A stretch of DNA of 64,000 nucleotides, from positions 124,001 to 188,000 of the forward strand of contig MKUW01000007.1 in the NCBI GenBank assembly GCA_001899005.1. Direction: 5' to 3'. The position numbers were made by a program, and so were the translations under genes. Shown in pieces: positions 26,872 through 36,472 of the stretch. Position 1 is the first letter of the stretch. The number at the start of each line of letters is the position of its first letter. This stretch comes from Chloroflexi bacterium 44-23. GTDB taxonomy: Bacteria; Chloroflexota; Anaerolineae; Anaerolineales; Anaerolineaceae. The notes under the pieces were generated by a model. The model saw only the letters and a program-made list of their open reading frames with translations. It did no database searches and was not told the DNA's origin.

Positions 26872-27386
26872 CATTTAATGAAAAATCCAGTCTGCTGGAG
26901 GGGAAGGAAAAAAACAAGAAAGTCCTTTCACGAAATGGGCTGAGATTTGGGTTGATTACAGTCATCACCAGTTTCTTTGTTTTTCTTTTAGGTGCCAGGC
27001 CTTCATTATTTGGACTGGATCGCAGCCCGGTGATTGGCTTTATCCAGATTGCTGTGTTGTTGGTTGGTCTGGCAGGAATGTGCGTTGGCGGCTATATTTG
27101 TATCAAAACCATTTGGCGTGGGAAGCAGCTCAGCATAGCAGCAGATATTGGGATGCGGCTGGTAGCTACTGGCTTCGTTGTTACAGTTTTCTCAGGAATG
27201 GCTGATGTGTTTGGTGTCGGAAGTCATCCTCTTCCGAGTGTGCCTTATTTTGGGGGTTGGCAATCTCGTGGCGTAGAAATCGGAGAGATAATCATTGCCT
27301 TTGGCTTTTTGCTAATGATTCCCTTTAAAAGTAAGAATAAATCCGAAAAAGTTGAAGCTCTGGATGGTAAAGTAAAAATTGATTGA
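26868..27386 (+). CDS. Four-helix membrane protein of unknown function
   Basis: Start at 26868 overlaps the dipeptidase stop as ATGA, indicating translational coupling. The 172-residue protein has a charged N-terminus of about 25 residues, four hydrophobic segments (about 27-45, 56-80, 96-112 and 137-153) and a lysine-rich C-terminal tail. No recognisable active-site motif. A polar loop with GVGSHPLPSVPYFGGW between helices 3 and 4 is the most distinctive part. It may anchor or assist the dipeptidase; that is a guess from coupling alone. Confidence 0.65.
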   Translation: MTFNEKSSLLEGKEKNKKVLSRNGLRFGLITVITSFFVFLLGARPSLFGLDRSPVIGFIQIAVLLVGLAGMCVGGYICIKTIWRGKQLSIAADIGMRLVATGFVVTVFSGMADVFGVGSHPLPSVPYFGGWQSRGVEIGEIIIAFGFLLMIPFKSKNKSEKVEALDGKVKID

Positions 27387-27415
27387 GCCTATCAATCCAA
27401 TTAGGTTCAGCCGGC

Positions 27416-27444
27416 TTGACATGAATTATTGACTTTGTTATGAT
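27416..27444 (+). promoter_or_regulatory. Promoter for the first LysM-M23 gene
   Basis: Consensus TTGACA (27416-27421), 17-bp spacer, TATGAT (27439-27444). The gene starts 23 nt downstream with TGAGGT between. Confidence 0.75.
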
Positions 27445-27467
27445 GACCCCAATGAGGTAAAAAATTA

Positions 27468-28673
27468 ATGAGTGAAAAACAATCTGATCCGAGTCTTGAG
27501 ACTCGCGATTCGCTTGTTCCTCAATCGGAACAATTACCAAAGAAAAACACTACCTGGCGAGAGCGCTGGGAACGAATTGTCAGAATGGGTCTGGGCGAAA
27601 TTAGTTTGCGCTTGGGGACTGCGATTGCTTCTGTAGCACTGGTACTGCTTGTGGTTTGGATTATGGGACGCTTTTACCTGGCAGGTGAAATTACAGCCAG
27701 TAACCTGGTAGTAGCAGCAGAAGTATTACCTACGCCTACAAATGTTGTTGATTTGCCAGCTTTCGTTGTACCGGATGACAATACTTCGTCTGTAGGGTTT
27801 TCACGCTACACAGATTTGAATACTCTCTTGCCAGAAAAACCTCGCTATGAAATCACTTTTTATACCGTGCAGCCCGGTGATTTTATTTTTAGTATTGCCA
27901 AAAAGTTTAATCTGATACCCGAGTCTATCCTGTGGGGAAATCGCTATACTTTAGGTGACCAGCCACACAATTTGCAACCAGGTCAGGTTCTAAATATTTT
28001 GCCGACCGATGGGGTGCTGCATCGCTGGTCAAAAGGTGAAGGCTTAAATGGTGTCGCTGAGTACTACGGAGTGAAACCAGAGGATATTATCAATTGGCCT
28101 GGCAATCACCTTGACCCTGAGACAATTGGTGATTACAGTAACCCTAACATTGAAAATGGTACTGATTTGTTTGTCCCGCATGGAACTCGCGGCTTTGTTA
28201 CCTGGAGTGCGCCTCGTATCTCACGTAGCAACCCAGCTGTGGCGAAAAACCTTGGCCCTGGTTATTGTGGAGTAGTCGTCGATGGAGCGGTTGGAACTGG
28301 TACATTTGTCTGGCCTACAGTTGCCCATTACCTTTCCGGTTATGATTACTCGCCTGCGACCAATCACTTTGCAATTGACATCGGCGGTTCAATGGGCAAT
28401 GCCATTTATGCCTCCGACAATGGTGTGGTTGTTTATTCCGGTTGGAATGATCATGGGTATGGCAATATGATCGTCATTGATCATGGCGATGGCTGGCAGA
28501 CACTATATGCCCATCTGCTGGGGGATCTCCTGCCAAATTGTGGTTCCAGCGTCTATCAAGGTGATATGATTGCTTATATGGGCTCCACCGGAAATTCAAG
28601 CGGGCCGCACCTTCATTTTGAGATGCTGAGTGAGACCTATGGCAAGGTGGATCCAAAATTGTTTGTACAATAG
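27468..28673 (+). CDS. LysM-containing M23 (lysostaphin-type) peptidase
   Basis: A 401-residue envelope protein. A basic cytoplasmic start is followed by one membrane helix (about 45-68), then a LysM module in YTVQPGDFIFSIAKKFNLIPESILW and a second, weaker LysM repeat (LHRWSKGEGLNGVAEYYGV). The C-terminal M23 zinc peptidase has HFAIDIGGSMG (HxxxD), VVIYSGW-like strands, IVIDHGDGW and the final HLHFEM. It likely cleaves peptidoglycan cross-links or activates another hydrolase. A second protein of the same layout lies at 32665-33759. Own promoter and terminator. Confidence 0.9.
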   Translation: MSEKQSDPSLETRDSLVPQSEQLPKKNTTWRERWERIVRMGLGEISLRLGTAIASVALVLLVVWIMGRFYLAGEITASNLVVAAEVLPTPTNVVDLPAFVVPDDNTSSVGFSRYTDLNTLLPEKPRYEITFYTVQPGDFIFSIAKKFNLIPESILWGNRYTLGDQPHNLQPGQVLNILPTDGVLHRWSKGEGLNGVAEYYGVKPEDIINWPGNHLDPETIGDYSNPNIENGTDLFVPHGTRGFVTWSAPRISRSNPAVAKNLGPGYCGVVVDGAVGTGTFVWPTVAHYLSGYDYSPATNHFAIDIGGSMGNAIYASDNGVVVYSGWNDHGYGNMIVIDHGDGWQTLYAHLLGDLLPNCGSSVYQGDMIAYMGSTGNSSGPHLHFEMLSETYGKVDPKLFVQ

Positions 28674-28681
28674 TCAAATCT

Positions 28682-28712
28682 AAAAAGCTTCCCGAACCGG
28701 AAGCTTTTTTTT
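28682..28712 (+). terminator. Terminator after the first LysM-M23 gene
   Basis: AAAAAGCTTCC (28682-28692) pairs with GGAAGCTTTTT (28699-28709), followed by more T. Confidence 0.85.
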
Positions 28713-28850
28713 CGAGACTGCAAAAAGCATAAGCCATCACTCGATATTTCAAGAAAGGGTGTTAATGAGAGAAGCGGTTATACCGCCGAAAGGTGGTATT
28801 CGAAGGTGAAATAACATTGCTCAATGCAGGCAAGGTGTAGGGTGTGTAGG

Positions 28851-29046
28851 TAACGCACCATACCTTTATGCTATGAGTAGTAGTCAGCTCATGGGCGAAG
28901 CATCCGCGATGGGTATGTTTTTACAGGATAAAATGGTTTCCCAGATGCTTCGCCCTTACGCGAGATCTCACACGATAGAATCATCATTCCTCCCGGGAAG
29001 AAAGCCTTTTGCAATTTTAAATCTCAAGTTATTTCGTAACGTACCA
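28851..29046 (+). repeat. Hairpin repeat, family 2, copy A
   Basis: Contains GGGCGAAGCATC (28893-28904) and its complement GATGCTTCGCCC (28944-28955), with CGCGATGGGTATGTTTTTAC in the loop. A diverged tail follows with CGAGATCTCA, GGGAAGAAAGCCTTTTG and TTTCGTAACG. Copies B and C at 45 kb share all these segments. Between the M23 terminator and the promoter of the MEMO-like gene nothing else is recognisable apart from a hairpin around 28775-28800. Confidence 0.85.
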
Positions 29047-29175
29047 ATAGTTTGGTGTGGTTATAACACACCAAACTACCACATCTTAATGTTATGAGTA
29101 AAGAATTTCCAGGTTTAAGTGCCTTCAACTTGAAGGAGATGGCTTCACCACCATAGATGAGAACTATCGTCCGCA

Positions 29176-29205
29176 ATGACATGGCAGAGTGGTTACAGGT
29201 ATAAT
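29176..29205 (+). promoter_or_regulatory. Promoter for the MEMO-like gene
   Basis: ATGACA (29176-29181), 18-bp spacer, TATAAT (29200-29205), 21 nt before the gene. Confidence 0.6.
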
Positions 29206-29226
29206 TAAGGCGGAAAGGAAGTAGGT

Positions 29227-30087
29227 ATGCGTTCAGTCTCCAAAATTCGACCTTCGCCAATTGCCGGCAGCTGGTATCCCAGCGATGCAAAGCAATTAGC
29301 CCAAGAGGTAGACCAATATATCCGGCAAGCCTCCTCTGAAATTACAGCCGGAGAGATTAAGGGCATTCTGGTCCCACATGCCGGCTATCGCTATTCCGGA
29401 GTAACTGCCGGACATGCTTTCGGTCGAATAAATGCCTGTGAATTTGATCTGGTAGTTATCCTCTCGCCATATCATTCATACCATCCCGGATTGATCCTGA
29501 GTAGTGACCATCAAAAATATGAAACCCCCTTAGGTACTGTGCCAATTGATCGGGATTTGCTTGACAGACTCGATCAAAACTTGAAAATGAACCAGGGTTT
29601 GAAACTTGATAGCGTGGCTTATGATCAGGAACATTCATTAGAGATCGAATTACCATTTTTACAACGCAGTTTGAAATCGCCATTTTTCTTGTTGCCATTA
29701 ATGGTGCGCTCAGTTGACAATGTATTCGCCAAACAAATCGCGGCAGTAATTTTTGAATTAATAAAATATCGGAATTGTCTGATCGTGATCTCAACAGACC
29801 TTTCCCATTTTTATTCACAACCGGTCGCTGAAAAGCTGGATAAAACCATGCTGGATGCGATCTCGAGCTTTTCTTCTGAAGCGGTTTTTCAAACGGAAGA
29901 AGCAGGGAGAGGGTTCGCTTGCGGGTTAGGGGCTATCTTAATTGGGCTTGAATTGACCAGGCTGATGGGAGCGGACAAAATTGAAATACTGGCACATTCT
30001 ACTTCCGGCGAGCAAACCGGAGATTGGAGCTCAGTGGTGGGTTATGGGGCAGCCGTGATTTTGAATTCACTTGAACCGAGAAAATAA
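29227..30087 (+). CDS. amrB: AmmeMemoRadiSam system protein B (MEMO family)
   Basis: A 286-residue MEMO1/extradiol-dioxygenase-like protein. Typical start IRPSPIAGSWYPSDAKQL, then GILVPHAGYRYSGVTAGHAF, DQEHSLEIELPFLQ, ISTDLSHFYSQPVAEKLD and a terminal GYGAAVILN. The His residues in PHAGY, EHS and LSHF correspond to the metal-site triad of the family. In most genomes it works with AmmeMemoRadiSam protein A (AMMECR1) and a radical SAM enzyme; neither is next to it here. AAGGAAG precedes the ATG. priA follows after 7 nt. Confidence 0.88.
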   Translation: MRSVSKIRPSPIAGSWYPSDAKQLAQEVDQYIRQASSEITAGEIKGILVPHAGYRYSGVTAGHAFGRINACEFDLVVILSPYHSYHPGLILSSDHQKYETPLGTVPIDRDLLDRLDQNLKMNQGLKLDSVAYDQEHSLEIELPFLQRSLKSPFFLLPLMVRSVDNVFAKQIAAVIFELIKYRNCLIVISTDLSHFYSQPVAEKLDKTMLDAISSFSSEAVFQTEEAGRGFACGLGAILIGLELTRLMGADKIEILAHSTSGEQTGDWSSVVGYGAAVILNSLEPRK

Positions 30088-30094
30088 CCTGAGC

Positions 30095-32575
30095 ATGACA
30101 AAATTTGTTCAAGTATTAATTAACATTCCCGGATTATCAGACGTATTTGACTACCATGTCCCTGAAGAATTTGAGCCGTATATTGGCGCAGGCTCATTAG
30201 TGCAGGTTTCATTCGGTAAACAAAATGTGCAGGGAGTGGTGACAGGGTTTACCGATGTTCCCTCAGTTGCCAGGACGAAACCGATCCAGGACCTTCTTTT
30301 CAACCAACCCGTCATTACGATCGCCCAATTGGATCTTGTTCGCTGGCTGGCAAAAGAGACATTGAGTGACCTTTCATCCTGTCTTGCATTGATGCTGCCG
30401 AGTGGAGTGAGCAAAACCGCTGATTCACTTTTCACCCTAGGCAGTATAGAGTCAGATTACCCAGTTTCACCTTTGCAGCGTTCAATAATTGCATATCTCA
30501 GGCAAAAGGGACCTCTACAAGGACGTCAATTAGACGCGCGATTTCGGAGGCAGGATTGGCGTCGTTCAATTCGCAGCCTGGTGCAGAAGGGATTTATACA
30601 AAAAGAACCATTTCTGGCACCGCCTTCGGTCAAACCAAAAATGGTCAAAGCTGTCAGACTGAATTGTGAGCCAGATGCGATCCCTGCGCTACATCCAGGA
30701 TTGGGTAAATCATCCATTATTCAGAAACGTCGACTAGAAGTGCTCACATTCTTAGCAGGTCAAAGCCAACCGGTGCATTTGCAGGTCGTCATTGGCAAGA
30801 CCGGAGCCAACCAGACTGATCTGAAACGATTGGCTGAGGCGCGGTTGATTATAATTGACGAGGTTGAATCGATTCGTGATCCATTGGACCCTTTTACAAC
30901 CAGCAAACAGAAATTACCTGAATTGACGATGGATCAGCGCAAGGTATGGCAAACCGTGGAATCAATTCTGGAATCGAAAAGCTTCAGTAAACCTGTCATT
31001 CTGCATGGTGTCACCGGTTCAGGTAAAACTGAAATTTATCTGCGCGCTGTGGATTTTGTTCTCAAGGAAAATCAGCAAGCACTGGTGATGGTGCCTGAAA
31101 TAAGTCTGACGCCCCAGACCGTTGAGCGCTTCCAAAGCCGGTTTCCGGGCAAAGTTGGCATTATTCACTCCCGCCTATCAGAGGGAGAGCGGTTTGATAC
31201 CTGGCGGCGGGTACTCTCTGGGGAATTATCTGTAATTGTTGGTCCTCGCAGCGCTATGTTTATGCCTTTTCACAATCTTGGAATTATTGTTTTGGATGAA
31301 GTGCATGATGATTCTTACTTTCAGGATGATATACAACCACGTTATAGCGCTTTGAGAACGGCCAAAGCTTATGGTTTATTGGTTGATGCGCTGGTTATTT
31401 TCGGCAGTGCCACGCCAGGTGTCGAAATGATGTATCGGGCAGATGTTGAAAAGTGGCCTATTCTCACGCTTCCGAACCGTGTCCTGGCACACCGCGATGG
31501 TGTTCAACAATCCGGAGAAACGGTAAAAGCCCCTGAGGTTGTTTACTTACCGCTCCCTTCCGTTAATGTGATCGACATGCGCGCTGAATTAAAGAGCGGA
31601 AATAAATCAATTTTCAGCCGCGCTTTAAAGACCCAGCTCGAGAAGGTATTGGCTGCTGGAGACCAGGCAATATTGTTCTTAAACCGGCGGGGAAGTGCCA
31701 CTTATGTTTTCTGCCGAGATTGCGGGTTTCGCCTGGATTGTCCGCGTTGTGAGCTGGCGCTTACCTACCATGCCAATGAAGATATTTTGATCTGCCATCA
31801 TTGCAATTATCGACGGCAATTGCCCGCCCGTTGCCCTGCTTGCGGTAGTGAGCACATTCGCCAATTTGGATTGGGTACTGAAAAAGTGGAGCAAGAGGTC
31901 AAGCGGCTTTTACCTGGTGCCAAAGTAATTCGACTGGATTCCGGTGCCACACAGCACAAAGGCGCTCATACCAGTTTGTTGGGCCAGTTTGCCAACCGTC
32001 AGGCGGATATCATGGTTGGAACGCAAATGTTGGCAAAAGGCATTGATTTACCGCATGTCACGCTGGTAGGGGTCATGCTGGCAGAGATCGGTTTGGGGTT
32101 ACCGGATTTTAGGGCTGCTGAACGCACTTTTCAGTTGCTAACTCAGGTGGCTGGACGAGCCGGCCGCAGTCCACTGGGTGGAACAGCCATATTTCAAACC
32201 TATCAGCCTGACCACTATGCCATTCAAAAGGCTTCCAGGCATGATTTTAGCGCTTTTTACCAACAGGAGATCGAAATGCGTAGGAAGATGGATTATCCAC
32301 CGTTCTCTCGATTGGTAACGCTTGAATTTCGTTCACGAGATGATCAAGAAGCTCATGAATTGAGTATAAAAGCAGCTGAGATCATTCAATTTCGAATTTC
32401 TCAAGGCGAGCATGTTAAAAGTGAGCTGAGTGGACCGGTGCCTTGTTTTTTTCACCGAACCGCCGGATTGTATCGCTGGCAAATTATCCTGCGAGGTCCA
32501 AAACCGGTAGAAATTATTCAGAATCTAAATTTTCCCCAGGCTATTATAACGGTAGATCCCATATCTTTGCTATAA
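30095..32575 (+). CDS. priA: Primosomal replication restart helicase PriA
   Basis: 3'-5' helicase that reloads the replisome at stalled forks. The N-terminal DNA-binding domain starts VLINIPGLSDVFDYHVPEEF. Helicase motifs: GVTGSGKTEIYLRAV (Walker A), LDEVHDDSYFQD (DEVH, usually DEEH), FGSATPGVEMM, and VAGRAGR. Eight zinc cysteines are in the pattern CRDCGFRLDCPRC and CHHC...CPAC. I prefer the ATG at 30095 (826 residues), 7 nt after the amrB stop; an in-frame TTG at 30071 would overlap amrB. Confidence 0.95.
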   Translation: MTKFVQVLINIPGLSDVFDYHVPEEFEPYIGAGSLVQVSFGKQNVQGVVTGFTDVPSVARTKPIQDLLFNQPVITIAQLDLVRWLAKETLSDLSSCLALMLPSGVSKTADSLFTLGSIESDYPVSPLQRSIIAYLRQKGPLQGRQLDARFRRQDWRRSIRSLVQKGFIQKEPFLAPPSVKPKMVKAVRLNCEPDAIPALHPGLGKSSIIQKRRLEVLTFLAGQSQPVHLQVVIGKTGANQTDLKRLAEARLIIIDEVESIRDPLDPFTTSKQKLPELTMDQRKVWQTVESILESKSFSKPVILHGVTGSGKTEIYLRAVDFVLKENQQALVMVPEISLTPQTVERFQSRFPGKVGIIHSRLSEGERFDTWRRVLSGELSVIVGPRSAMFMPFHNLGIIVLDEVHDDSYFQDDIQPRYSALRTAKAYGLLVDALVIFGSATPGVEMMYRADVEKWPILTLPNRVLAHRDGVQQSGETVKAPEVVYLPLPSVNVIDMRAELKSGNKSIFSRALKTQLEKVLAAGDQAILFLNRRGSATYVFCRDCGFRLDCPRCELALTYHANEDILICHHCNYRRQLPARCPACGSEHIRQFGLGTEKVEQEVKRLLPGAKVIRLDSGATQHKGAHTSLLGQFANRQADIMVGTQMLAKGIDLPHVTLVGVMLAEIGLGLPDFRAAERTFQLLTQVAGRAGRSPLGGTAIFQTYQPDHYAIQKASRHDFSAFYQQEIEMRRKMDYPPFSRLVTLEFRSRDDQEAHELSIKAAEIIQFRISQGEHVKSELSGPVPCFFHRTAGLYRWQIILRGPKPVEIIQNLNFPQAIITVDPISLL

Positions 32576-32612
32576 AACGATTTCGTGCTAATTGCACAAC
32601 TATTAACTACAC

Positions 32613-32646
32613 TCAACCAAACGCCTTTTAATTGACGTTTGGTTGA
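32613..32646. terminator. Hairpin between convergent priA and M23 gene
   Basis: TCAACCAAACG (32613-32623) pairs with CGTTTGGTTGA (32636-32646). There is no long T-run on either side, so terminator function is likely but not typical. Confidence 0.5.
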
Positions 32647-32664
32647 ATTACTCTCTGATCATGA

Positions 32665-33759
32665 TTACGGTAAAACAAAATGCGGGTTGATGAACCCACC
32701 AAAGTACCGTACTTCAAAGTGAAGGTGGGGCCCTGTTGACTTTCCGGTGCTACCGGCAGCTCCTATCGGGCCTCCCTGATAAACGCTTTGGCCACAGCGA
32801 ACGCTGATGGAACTAAGATGGGCATACAAAGTTGAATAGCCATTGCCATGGTCAATGAAAACCATATTCCCATAACCACCGCTGATTGATCCGGCGTAAA
32901 CAACCACACCACTATCCGAGGCGTACACAGTTTGTCCCTGCATGGCACCAATATCAATCGCAAGATGACCTGACCAAAAATCATTGCCGGAAATAAAGGT
33001 ATTACCGGTCGGCCAGATAAACGTACCGGTACCGTAAGCACCACCGGCGGAAGTATCACATGAGCCGGGTATTGAATTATTCACGCCGGCTGGACCGCGA
33101 GCGAATGTCGGCACAACCCATTGTTGAAATTCACGTTGACCGCCAGGCACCATGACAAATGTGCCAGCTTCAATTACCGGGTTGGCACGATCGAGTTTGT
33201 TGGGAGTCCAATTCAAAATATCTTCCGGGTCTACTTTCAGGAAATCAGCGACAGATTGCAAGGTGTCGCCTTCTTTCCATTGGTAGTAAACCCCGTCTAT
33301 GGGTGGAATTCTGAGTTCCTGGTCAACCGAGATCAAATGTGGGTCATCATTGAGTGTATCTTTATTGGCCCACAAAATTGTTTCTGGCTTGATATTGTAT
33401 TCCTGTGCAATCCCGAACACCGAATCGCCAGGTGCTATCGTATGAATGAGTACATCCTTACGTGCCCGTGTTGGGATAATTGTGCGTGGATTGGCATATC
33501 TTAAGAGTGAATCAGGGTTTCCTTCATTTTCGTAAGAAGGCAATTCAGCAGCCAGACTGGAATTCCCGCTTGCTGCTACATTGGGAATGCCAGCTACAGC
33601 TAGCGTTGATTTTTTATCTGGTGCAAAAAATTGAAACATAACAAAAACCAAAAAAGCTACCATCAAAGAAGCCATTCCCCATAGCATAGGGGAAAGCCAA
33701 TTGAAATTGTGGGTTGTTTTCGTTTTTTGCTTTTTATCTACCGTTAATTTTCTTTTCAA
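32665..33759 (-). CDS. LysM-containing M23 peptidase, second paralogue
   Basis: A 364-residue protein with the same layout as 27468-28673: basic start, one membrane helix (about 25-47), LysM modules in HTIAPGDSVFGIAQEYNIKPE and YYQWKEGDTLQSVADFLKV, and a C-terminal M23 domain with HLAIDIGAMQGQ, VFIDHGNGYST and PHLHFEV. The start is TTG at 33759, with GGAGG 5 nt upstream, overlapping the rho stop as TTGA. Translation is therefore coupled to rho, an odd partner for a wall hydrolase. Confidence 0.9.
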   Translation of the reverse strand: MKRKLTVDKKQKTKTTHNFNWLSPMLWGMASLMVAFLVFVMFQFFAPDKKSTLAVAGIPNVAASGNSSLAAELPSYENEGNPDSLLRYANPRTIIPTRARKDVLIHTIAPGDSVFGIAQEYNIKPETILWANKDTLNDDPHLISVDQELRIPPIDGVYYQWKEGDTLQSVADFLKVDPEDILNWTPNKLDRANPVIEAGTFVMVPGGQREFQQWVVPTFARGPAGVNNSIPGSCDTSAGGAYGTGTFIWPTGNTFISGNDFWSGHLAIDIGAMQGQTVYASDSGVVVYAGSISGGYGNMVFIDHGNGYSTLYAHLSSISVRCGQSVYQGGPIGAAGSTGKSTGPHLHFEVRYFGGFINPHFVLP

Positions 33760-35039
33760 GAATCCTCCGTAAGACCCTCCAAGAATTCTACATTATTTTT
33801 GGATTTTGACAAGCGTTGTAGAATTGCCTCGGAGGCTACGGATACATCCATCCCCGCACCATGTGGTTGCGGAGAGGTCATTTGAATATACATACGGCGC
33901 AATAGCCAGACGCGTTGAAGCACATCCGGGCCGAGTAAAAGATCATCACGCCGGGTGGAAGACCGCTCGATGTCAATTGCCGGGAAAATGCGTCTTTCTT
34001 GCAAGCGGCGCGAAAGATGCAGTTCCATGTTCCCGGTGCCTTTAAACTCCTCATAGACAACATCATCCAGGCGTGAGCCGGTATCCACCAGGGCAGTGGC
34101 GATGATTGTCAAAGAACCGCCTTCTTCAATTTTACGGGCAGCCCCATAAAAACGTTTGGGAGGATATAATGCAGATGGGTCCATTCCGCCAGAAAGTGTT
34201 CGGCCGGATGGTGTTACCGAAAGGTTGTAAGCCCGCGCCAATCGGGTGAGCGAATCCATCAGAATGACCACATCTTTGCCGATTTCAACCAGACGCTTGG
34301 CACGGTTTAGTGCAATTTCTGAAGTGCGTACGTGCGCAGAAACAGGCTCATCAAATGTAGATGCCACCACTTCAGCATCTACCGAACGATCCATATCGGT
34401 GACTTCTTCAGGACGTTCGCCGATCAGCACCATGATTAAATAAGTGTCCGGGTTATTGATGGAGATTGAATTGGTAACGTCTTTAAGAATGGTCGTTTTT
34501 CCCGCTTTTGGGGGAGATACGATCAAACCGCGCTGCCCTTTGCCTATCGGTGCGATTAAATCGATCAAACGCGTGGAGAGATTGGATTGGTTAACCTCAA
34601 GATTAAAACGCTCGTTAGGGAAAATTGGTGTTAAATTTTCAAAATTTACCCGTTCACGAGCGGCATCGGCTTCGATTCCATTGATTGTATCAACTTTGGT
34701 AATTCCAAAATGACGCTCTGATTCTCGAGGTGGCCTGGCCTGGCCAATTACAAGATCGCCACTGCGTAAATTGTAACGGCGGATTTGAGCCTGGGAAACG
34801 TAGACATCATTTGGGCCTAATTTATAGTTTTGGCGTAGAAACCCAATCCCTTCTGGCATAATTTCCAATACCCCGCCACGCACTTCATCGCCATCTTCCG
34901 TTGTTGGAGATTGGTTCTGAGAAATTCTGACGACAAGATTTTCTTTCTTAAGCCGCGATGCGTTAGCTACATCTAATTCTTTGGCAATTTTACGCAATTC
35001 AGGTAACGTTTTTTCTTCAAGTTCTTTTGCTGCAAGCAT
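33756..35039 (-). CDS. rho: Transcription termination factor Rho
   Basis: Hexameric RNA-dependent ATPase that ends transcription. Rho N-terminal domain (about 5-40), cold-shock/OB RNA-binding domain (about 53-125) with GFLRQNYKLGPNDVYVSQ, and a RecA-like ATPase with PPKAGKTT (K181), the VVILMDSLTRLARAYN Walker B strand and the ALVDTGSRLDDVVYEEFKG Q/R loop. 427 residues, normal length. A strong promoter (35172-35200) lies about 130 nt upstream, leaving an AT-rich leader that could carry autoregulation. It is coupled to the downstream M23 gene. Confidence 0.96.
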   Translation of the reverse strand: MLAAKELEEKTLPELRKIAKELDVANASRLKKENLVVRISQNQSPTTEDGDEVRGGVLEIMPEGIGFLRQNYKLGPNDVYVSQAQIRRYNLRSGDLVIGQARPPRESERHFGITKVDTINGIEADAARERVNFENLTPIFPNERFNLEVNQSNLSTRLIDLIAPIGKGQRGLIVSPPKAGKTTILKDVTNSISINNPDTYLIMVLIGERPEEVTDMDRSVDAEVVASTFDEPVSAHVRTSEIALNRAKRLVEIGKDVVILMDSLTRLARAYNLSVTPSGRTLSGGMDPSALYPPKRFYGAARKIEEGGSLTIIATALVDTGSRLDDVVYEEFKGTGNMELHLSRRLQERRIFPAIDIERSSTRRDDLLLGPDVLQRVWLLRRMYIQMTSPQPHGAGMDVSVASEAILQRLSKSKNNVEFLEGLTEDS

Positions 35040-35171
35040 ATGAACATCCTTGAAATTAAATTTTGAGGAAATTCAAGCAAAAACAAATCCAAAAAGGGAC
35101 TTTTTTTAATGTTTACTTTATATTAATAGTGGGGTTTTTTTGTCTGTTTAAGGCTGATTTCTATTTTATTA

Positions 35172-35200
35172 ATTATAACATGCACAAAATTTGCGTGCAA
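35172..35200 (-). promoter_or_regulatory. Promoter for rho
   Basis: On the minus strand TTGCAC (35200-35195), 17-bp spacer, TATAAT (35177-35172). It lies between the stop of the ABC permease and rho, so rho is not dependent on the exporter operon. Confidence 0.7.
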
Positions 35201-35238
35201 GCAAATTGGAAGCGAGGTATAAGGTTGCAGGTTTACAG

Positions 35239-36468
35239 TTATAATCGCCCGAAAAGCGCCTGAAAGAAGTATTTTCTCTTGAATTCTTTTCCGGAAAGCA
35301 ACGTCTGGGCCCTGAAGAAATTGGCTACGGAGCGAATTACCAGATAAGCTGTCAAAACTATTAAAAGCAAAGAGAGCCCTATTTGCCATCCGGGGACCGG
35401 GCCAGCTGCCAGCCTGGTCATCATGGTGACTGGGGCCGTAAGCGGGAATAAACTGAAAATTGTTGCCAGAGTTCCATTTGGATCATTGACAATGGCACTG
35501 ATGAGGATCAAGGGAATAACCAGGGGGATAACTAAAATAGTTGTCGCCTGTGATGCTTCTTTCATGTTTGGCACCAGAGCACCGGCACCTGCCATCAAGC
35601 TGGCATACAAAAAGTAGCCGCTCAAGAAGAAGAGAGTTCCAAAAATGAGAATTGAAGCCGGCAGTTGTACAGAACTATCCAGATTCAATGTCCGGCCGCT
35701 GATTCGTAAAAGCAAAAGCCCTGCTCCGCTCCAGACGATGGTTTGGATCAATCCAACCAACCCTAAGGCCACAATTTTTCCGGTCAACATTTGTAATGGC
35801 GTGATGGAAGTCATAAGAATTTCCATGACTCGGTTAGATTTTTCATTGGTGATACTGCTCAACATCAGGCTGGCACTGGTTAAGATGACGATATAGAACA
35901 ACATGGTGACTACATAGGGAATATAAAAAGTCAGCATGCTCTCCGGATCTTTTTGCGGTTCAGCTGATTGAATATCGGTCGTGACCACCAGAGGAGTAAT
36001 AACTCTCTTCAAGGTGGCCGGATCATTCTTGAGTAAAGCCTTATCGAGCATGGTTTTAATTTTGTTGGAAGGATCATTGCCCATCAAATCCAGTTCAGTT
36101 TTTCGCAAGATTATTTTCCCGGTTGAGACATAATCCGGATCAATTGAATAATATGCATCAATCTCACCATTTTGTAGAGCTTGCAGAGCACTGTCTTCGC
36201 TATTAAATAATCGGAATGTATCGCGATCCTCTGCCGGTAAATCCGTAATCATGTGACTGCCATCATAAATACCGTATACAGATGAACGCGAAGGGGATGA
36301 GAAAATTTCCGTCAAAACATTGGGAGAAGAAGTTTTTTGTGATCCTCCGATGATAAATGTGAGGATAAAACCGCCCAATGGAATGAGTATGAGTGTGAGC
36401 AGAAAAGATTTACGGCGAATAGTGTTTAGCAGTTCGTTTTTAAAAACCAGGATAATCTTTTTCATCAA
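35239..36468 (-). CDS. ABC-2 type exporter permease (NatB/YhaP-like)
   Basis: A 409-residue membrane subunit. One N-terminal helix (about 20-40), a long extracytoplasmic domain (about 45-180) with DAYYSIDPDYVSTGKI, then five to six helices from about 185 on. It includes the NEKSNRVMEILMTSITPLQMLTGKIVALG segment typical of NatB/YhaP permeases, where the ATPase docks. It is the third gene of a natA-permease-permease operon, 4 nt after its paralogue. Sodium, drug or peptide export are all possible. Confidence 0.88.
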   Translation of the reverse strand: MMKKIILVFKNELLNTIRRKSFLLTLILIPLGGFILTFIIGGSQKTSSPNVLTEIFSSPSRSSVYGIYDGSHMITDLPAEDRDTFRLFNSEDSALQALQNGEIDAYYSIDPDYVSTGKIILRKTELDLMGNDPSNKIKTMLDKALLKNDPATLKRVITPLVVTTDIQSAEPQKDPESMLTFYIPYVVTMLFYIVILTSASLMLSSITNEKSNRVMEILMTSITPLQMLTGKIVALGLVGLIQTIVWSGAGLLLLRISGRTLNLDSSVQLPASILIFGTLFFLSGYFLYASLMAGAGALVPNMKEASQATTILVIPLVIPLILISAIVNDPNGTLATIFSLFPLTAPVTMMTRLAAGPVPGWQIGLSLLLIVLTAYLVIRSVANFFRAQTLLSGKEFKRKYFFQALFGRL

Positions 36469-36472
36469 TACC

